Part shown: piece by piece, positions 60,869 to 64,000 of the stretch | How positions within the stretch are numbered: position 1 is the first letter of the stretch | Layout: each line of letters begins with the position of its first letter | Translations under genes and position numbers: made by a program | Source of the DNA: Roseiarcus sp036513315 | GTDB taxonomy: Bacteria > Pseudomonadota > Alphaproteobacteria > Rhizobiales > Beijerinckiaceae | DNA: 64,000 bases | Direction: 5' to 3' | Assembly: GCA_036513315.1 (NCBI GenBank) | Contig: DATBZF010000018.1 | Span: 26,256-90,255 of the forward strand | Notes under the pieces: model-generated | The model's input: only the letters and a program-made list of their open reading frames with translations | The model's database searches: none | What the model was told of the DNA's origin: nothing

Positions 60869-61552
60869 TCACGGCGTCTCGCTGCCCGCGAACAGGTTGC
60901 GGCTGACAGTGTCCAGATGCGCGCGCATGGCGCTCGCCGCCGCCTCGGCGTCGCGCCTGAGCAATGCGGCGGTGATCGCGCCGTGTTCCTGACAATAGGC
61001 GTTTCGGCGTTCTGGACTAAAGGAGCGGCGCTTTATCGCCAGCCATAGCTCCTGGCCCCTTATCATACGCAGCATTTCATGGAGATGATTGAGAAGCTCG
61101 TTGCGGGTGGCGGCGAAAATCTTCTGATGAAGTTCTGCGTCCCAACGTTCGAATGTCTCCATCTCGTGGGCGTCCACCGAAGCCGAGTGAATCGACGCGA
61201 TCTCGTTGAGGTCGCTGGCGCTGGCGTTGGTTGCGGCCAGAGCGGCGGCCCGCGGCTCGATGATCCGGCGCACCGCCATCATATCGATCGGACTCACTCC
61301 CGAAAGCTTCTGAATAATGTTCAAGAAATCGTCTTTGGCGTCCCGGCGCAGGAACGTACCGCGTCCGACCTGACGCACCACGGCGCCGTCTGCGGCGATC
61401 TTGTCGATCGCGCTCCTCAATGTATTGCGCGCCACGCTATATTCAGCGGCGAGATCACGCTCATTCGGCAGGCGCCGTGAATCGCTCCATTCGCCCGAGT
61501 CAATGCGTTGCCGAAGGGAATGGGCGACGTCGGCAGCGACATATCTAGGCAT
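60869..61552 (-). CDS. GntR-family regulator, FadR/FCD subfamily
   Basis: 227 residues. An N-terminal winged helix (RLPNERDLAAEYSVARNTLR) and an all-helical FCD effector domain (about 80-215) with metal-ligand type residues (DAELHQKIF, EHGAITAALL). FCD regulators sense small organic acids and usually repress nearby catabolic genes. Candidate targets are the Tm-1 pair downstream and the FAH operon at 62.7 kb. A TGAACCA/TGAGCCA pair lies 13-30 bp before its start. Confidence 0.88.
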   Translation of the reverse strand: MPRYVAADVAHSLRQRIDSGEWSDSRRLPNERDLAAEYSVARNTLRSAIDKIAADGAVVRQVGRGTFLRRDAKDDFLNIIQKLSGVSPIDMMAVRRIIEPRAAALAATNASASDLNEIASIHSASVDAHEMETFERWDAELHQKIFAATRNELLNHLHEMLRMIRGQELWLAIKRRSFSPERRNAYCQEHGAITAALLRRDAEAAASAMRAHLDTVSRNLFAGSETP

Positions 61553-61564
61553 GTTTCAAACCAT

Positions 61565-61582
61565 TGAGCCAATACTGAACCA
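61565..61582. promoter_or_regulatory. TGGTTCA-type direct repeats upstream of the GntR gene
   Basis: On the minus strand TGGTTCA (61582-61576) and TGGCTCA (61571-61565) are spaced 11 bp. With the following AA, 17 of 19 bases match the site at 62467-62485. Confidence 0.55.
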
Positions 61583-61642
61583 GATAGCACGCGTATTTCC
61601 CGGTGTCGAGACGCGCCGCCGTTCGGTGGGGTGAGGAGGCGT

Positions 61643-61667
61643 AAGGGCGAAGCGCAGCGCCCTTTTT
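61643..61667 (+). terminator. Intrinsic-terminator-like hairpin
   Basis: AAGGGCG-aagcgcag-CGCCCTT followed by TTT. It has the form of a plus-strand terminator, though no plus-strand gene precedes it; the remainder of the 61553-61848 gap holds no gene. Confidence 0.5.
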
Positions 61668-61814
61668 GGCTTGAAGCGTCGCCCGCGGGCAGCGATGCTT
61701 CCAAATCGAGGGTTCGCGATGGGAGTGCAAATCTCAGCTCCGCCAAGCCGGCGACGCGTTATTTCGGAATTGCTCCGGACGACAAGGATTCCAAAATACG
61801 TCGAGTCTCAATCA

Positions 61815-61839
61815 GGGCGCGCCAAAGCGTGGCGCGCCC
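61815..61839. terminator. Hairpin after the NTF2-like gene
   Basis: Perfect GGGCGCGCC-aaagcgt-GGCGCGCCC stem-loop, 10 bp beyond the stop codon of the minus-strand gene. Likely ends that transcript, although it lacks a T run. Confidence 0.55.
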
Positions 61840-61848
61840 CGACCCATT

Positions 61849-62316
61849 CTATTTCTTGATCCTGAGAGCGCCGCCATCGAAAGTCGTGACCATGGCCTGC
61901 ATGTATCCGTCCTTGGTGATGTAGGCGTCGGAGCCCTTGTAGGGTTCAGCCAGGAAAGGGCCGGTTGCAACCCATTGGGCCGCAATCGTGTCCCCGATGG
62001 TCGTGCTGACCGCAGCGTCGAAGTGAATGCCTTTTAGCCCGCCGTCTTTGACGTCCTTGCAAAAGCCGGCGAAAAGATCGCCAATCGCGGCGCGCCCCTT
62101 GACGATGCCGCCGCCCGGCAAATTGATTTGAGCGTCTTCCGGATATTGAGCGAGCAACCTGCTCCAATCGCATTTGTTCAGAGCGTCCAGGTGTTCGTCC
62201 AGAACGGCTTGGACGGTCGGCTGCTTTTTTAGTTCCGGCAGTTTCATCTCGGCTTGCGCGGCAAGGGTCCCGCCAAGAAGGGCGACCGCTGCCGAAGCTG
62301 GCAGAATTGTTTTCAT
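61849..62316 (-). CDS. Secreted NTF2-like/SnoaL-like protein
   Basis: 155 residues. A signal peptide (MKTILPASAAVALLGGTLAAQA) is followed by an NTF2-like alpha/beta domain (VQAVLDEHLDALNKCDWSRLLAQYPED; GGIVKGRAAIGDLFAGFC; TIAAQWVATGPFL). Such periplasmic proteins may bind ligands or act as isomerases; none is defined for this one. It is preceded by a TATGAACCA palindrome. Confidence 0.8.
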   Translation of the reverse strand: MKTILPASAAVALLGGTLAAQAEMKLPELKKQPTVQAVLDEHLDALNKCDWSRLLAQYPEDAQINLPGGGIVKGRAAIGDLFAGFCKDVKDGGLKGIHFDAAVSTTIGDTIAAQWVATGPFLAEPYKGSDAYITKDGYMQAMVTTFDGGALRIKK

Positions 62317-62352
62317 CGTTTCACTCCCGTTGCTGTACCTATGTTGGCACTA

Positions 62353-62381
62353 TATGAACCATATCGCATAATTGGTTCATA
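62353..62381. promoter_or_regulatory. Inverted repeat TATGAACCA-N11-TGGTTCATA
   Basis: Perfect 9-bp arms, 37 bp before the minus-strand gene start and in the regulatory region shared with the divergent FAH operon. It contains the same TGGTTCA core as sites at 61576, 62467 and 62645. Confidence 0.6.
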
Positions 62382-62466
62382 ATAGATATCCTAGTTGCAA
62401 AGATATGGTCCCGCAAGTTTCCTCTCTGCGGGCCATTGTCATCGCACGTTCGATTCCTCGCTAGAG

Positions 62467-62495
62467 TGGTTCATTTTTGGCTCAACACTGGTTCC
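62467..62495. promoter_or_regulatory. Three direct repeats of TGGYTCM at 11-bp spacing
   Basis: TGGTTCA at 62467, TGGCTCA at 62478 and TGGTTCC at 62489, one helical turn apart. A further TGGTTCA lies at 62645-62651, 24 bp before the GTG of the FAH gene. Confidence 0.55.
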
Positions 62496-62675
62496 TCGGA
62501 GTTCTTGCGGGAGGGCGACGAAACGCCTGCGGTGCGACTTGGCAAGCTTCAGTTTATCTGGCGGGAATAGCTCGCTTATTCTATTTGCGAGCTCCCGGTT
62601 CCTTTAATTTTGCCCCTTGCGTTGTGAGCCTGTATCGAGTTTAGTGGTTCAAAATAGCCGGGGAGGTCGGGCTTC

Positions 62676-63548
62676 GTGAAGATTGCAACTTATCGTGTCG
62701 GCGGCGAACGACGCGTCGGAATCGTCGATCTCGTTTCGCAGACCGTATCGCCCTTCGACCTCCCTGAATCGGAAGCCGCCCATGGCGTGTTGGCGCTGAT
62801 CGATCGCGCGGTTTTGCCGCGCATTCTTTCGCCGATGCCGCTCGGCGAGGCGGAGATCGAAGCGCCGATCGTCCGCCCGCGCCGCAACATCTTTTGCGTC
62901 GGCAAGAATTATTACGAACACGCCAAGGAATTCGCATCCAGCGGCTTTGATTCAAGCGCCGCCAATGGCGCCGTGCCCAAACATCCGATCATCTTTTCCA
63001 AAGTGCCCGAATGCGTCATCGCCCATAATGCGACAGTGGCGATCAATCTCGATGTATCGCAGGCTATCGATTATGAGGCCGAGCTCGGCGTCATCATCGG
63101 CAAGGGCGGCCGCGGCATCCGGCCGGAGAACGCGCTGGAGCACGTCTGGGGCTACACGATCATCAACGACGTGACGGCGCGCGACCTGCAAGGCCGCTAC
63201 AGCCAGTGGCTGATCGGCAAATCGCAGGACACGTTCTGCCCGATGGGGCCGTGGGCGGTGACGCGTGATGAAATCGATCTGTCGGATACCAAGATCCAGT
63301 GCTGGATCAATGGCGAATTGCGCCAGGACGCCAATACGCGCGATCTCATCTTCGACATTCCGACTATCATCGCGACCATCTCCGCTGGCGTGACGCTCGT
63401 GCCCGGCGATGTGATCGCCAGCGGAACGCCAGCGGGCGTCGGCATCGGCTTCAAGCCGCCGAAATATGTGGTGCCAGGCGATGTCGCGCGCATCGAAATC
63501 GCCAATATCGGCATCCTCCAGAACGAATTCCGGGAGATGCGCCTGTGA
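62676..63548 (+). CDS. Fumarylacetoacetate hydrolase-family protein
   Basis: 290 residues. The FAH catalytic domain (about 68-288) shows the metal ligands E134, E136 (DYEAELGVIIGK) and D165 (INDVTARD). Family members hydrolyse or decarboxylate acylpyruvates in aromatic and sugar-acid breakdown. It starts with GTG after GGGGAGG and overlaps the next gene by 4 bp. Its exact substrate is unknown. Confidence 0.88.
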   Translation: MKIATYRVGGERRVGIVDLVSQTVSPFDLPESEAAHGVLALIDRAVLPRILSPMPLGEAEIEAPIVRPRRNIFCVGKNYYEHAKEFASSGFDSSAANGAVPKHPIIFSKVPECVIAHNATVAINLDVSQAIDYEAELGVIIGKGGRGIRPENALEHVWGYTIINDVTARDLQGRYSQWLIGKSQDTFCPMGPWAVTRDEIDLSDTKIQCWINGELRQDANTRDLIFDIPTIIATISAGVTLVPGDVIASGTPAGVGIGFKPPKYVVPGDVARIEIANIGILQNEFREMRL

Positions 63549-64000
63549 CCGACGCGGCGCTGGGGCAGGTCAGGATCGAAGTCGACGGCGAGGGGCCGGC
63601 GATCCTGTTCGTTCATGGCCTCGGCGGCACGTCCAATTCGTTTCAGATGCTGCTTGGCGCGTTTCCCGGCTTCCGCAGCCTGCGGCCGGACCTGCCGGGC
63701 TCTGGCCGCTCGCCGACGCCGTTCGGCGCGCTGACGATGGGCGGCTTCGTCGAGACGATCGGCGATATCGTCAGAAAGATCGCCGGCGGCCCCGTTCATC
63801 TCGTCGGCCATTCGATGGGCGCGCTGATCTGCCAGCATCTGGCCGCGCTGATGCCCGAAAGCGTGACCGGCATGACGCTGTTCGGCCCGATCTTCGAACC
63901 GTCGGAGGCGGCGCGCCAGCGGCTGAGGGATCGCGCTGGAATGGCGCGGCGGGAAGGCCTCGTCGCCATCGCCGACGCCGCGATGGGCGCGCTCTCCTCG
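63545..64000 (+). CDS. Alpha/beta hydrolase (3' end beyond window)
   Basis: The first 152 residues of an alpha/beta-hydrolase. The oxyanion-hole HGLGG is at residues 24-28 and the nucleophile elbow is GHSMG with Ser90. The GTG at 63545 overlaps the FAH stop (GTGA), so the pair is translationally coupled. Such a pairing is common in meta-cleavage or lactone-hydrolysing pathways, e.g. 3-oxoadipate enol-lactonase-like enzymes. The catalytic Asp and His lie outside the window. Confidence 0.85.
   Translation, partial: MTDAALGQVRIEVDGEGPAILFVHGLGGTSNSFQMLLGAFPGFRSLRPDLPGSGRSPTPFGALTMGGFVETIGDIVRKIAGGPVHLVGHSMGALICQHLAALMPESVTGMTLFGPIFEPSEAARQRLRDRAGMARREGLVAIADAAMGALSS

Overview
This window is about 64 kb of high-GC bacterial chromosome, densely packed with genes. 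It looks like an alphaproteobacterium of the order Hyphomicrobiales, perhaps near Beijerinckiaceae/Methylocystaceae. The evidence is a MipZ division-plane ATPase, an Omp25-type outer-membrane barrel, a SbmA/BacA-like transporter, and dispersed CCTTCCCC...GGGGAAGG intergenic palindromes. The family-level guess is inference. I saw no rRNA, tRNA, CRISPR array, insertion sequence, phage gene or origin.

Layout. 1-7.7 kb: the end of a sensor histidine kinase, an LplT-like MFS protein, a two-barrel outer-membrane protein whose second half resembles omptin proteases, a GT8 glycosyltransferase overlapping mipZ, a long CDF cation transporter and glyoxalase I. 7.8-12.6 kb: xdhABC, the xanthine dehydrogenase operon. 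12.7-19.6 kb: a carbohydrate locus. An ABC-type SbmA/YddA-like transporter with a visibly degenerate ATPase domain forms an operon with a GH144-like glucanase and a GH15 glucoamylase, divergent from a GH3 beta-glucosidase. 19.6-25.3 kb: a class II aldolase with a histone-H1-like tail, malonyl-CoA decarboxylase and malonyl-CoA synthetase, a methyltransferase and an SDR. 25.4-33.9 kb: an orphan HerA-like ATPase, two cyclic-di-GMP proteins flanking a His-rich CDF exporter, and two small hypothetical genes.

33.9-39.7 kb: the pyruvate dehydrogenase operon aceE-aceF-lpd, with an extra lipoyl domain on E3. 39.9-43.7 kb: uraH, then a MarR-EmrAB efflux operon behind a palindromic operator. 43.7-47.5 kb: BenE, an SRPBCC protein, and a divergent MarR/quinone-oxidoreductase pair with two matching operators. 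47.6-51.6 kb: an OmpA-family protein with four tandem 132-residue repeats, a P-loop kinase-like protein, a long inverted repeat and a DUF3052 gene. 51.7-54.6 kb: a deletion scar joining an oxidoreductase tail to a headless HxlR regulator, then tautomerase/SDR and VOC/YafY pairs. 54.9-64 kb: a DMT transporter, L,D-transpeptidase, Fsr-like MFS, RidA-like protein, a Tm-1/TIM-barrel pair, a GntR regulator, a secreted NTF2-like protein, and an FAH/alpha-beta-hydrolase operon that runs off the end. A repeated TGGTTCA motif links the last regulatory regions.

The most promising candidate for an undescribed system is the 12.7-19.6 kb locus. All three hydrolases lack signal peptides. The co-transcribed transporter belongs to a family known for proton-driven uptake, yet carries an ATPase domain that has lost its Walker A lysine and catalytic glutamate. 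My inference is uptake of a glucan oligosaccharide followed by cytoplasmic breakdown.
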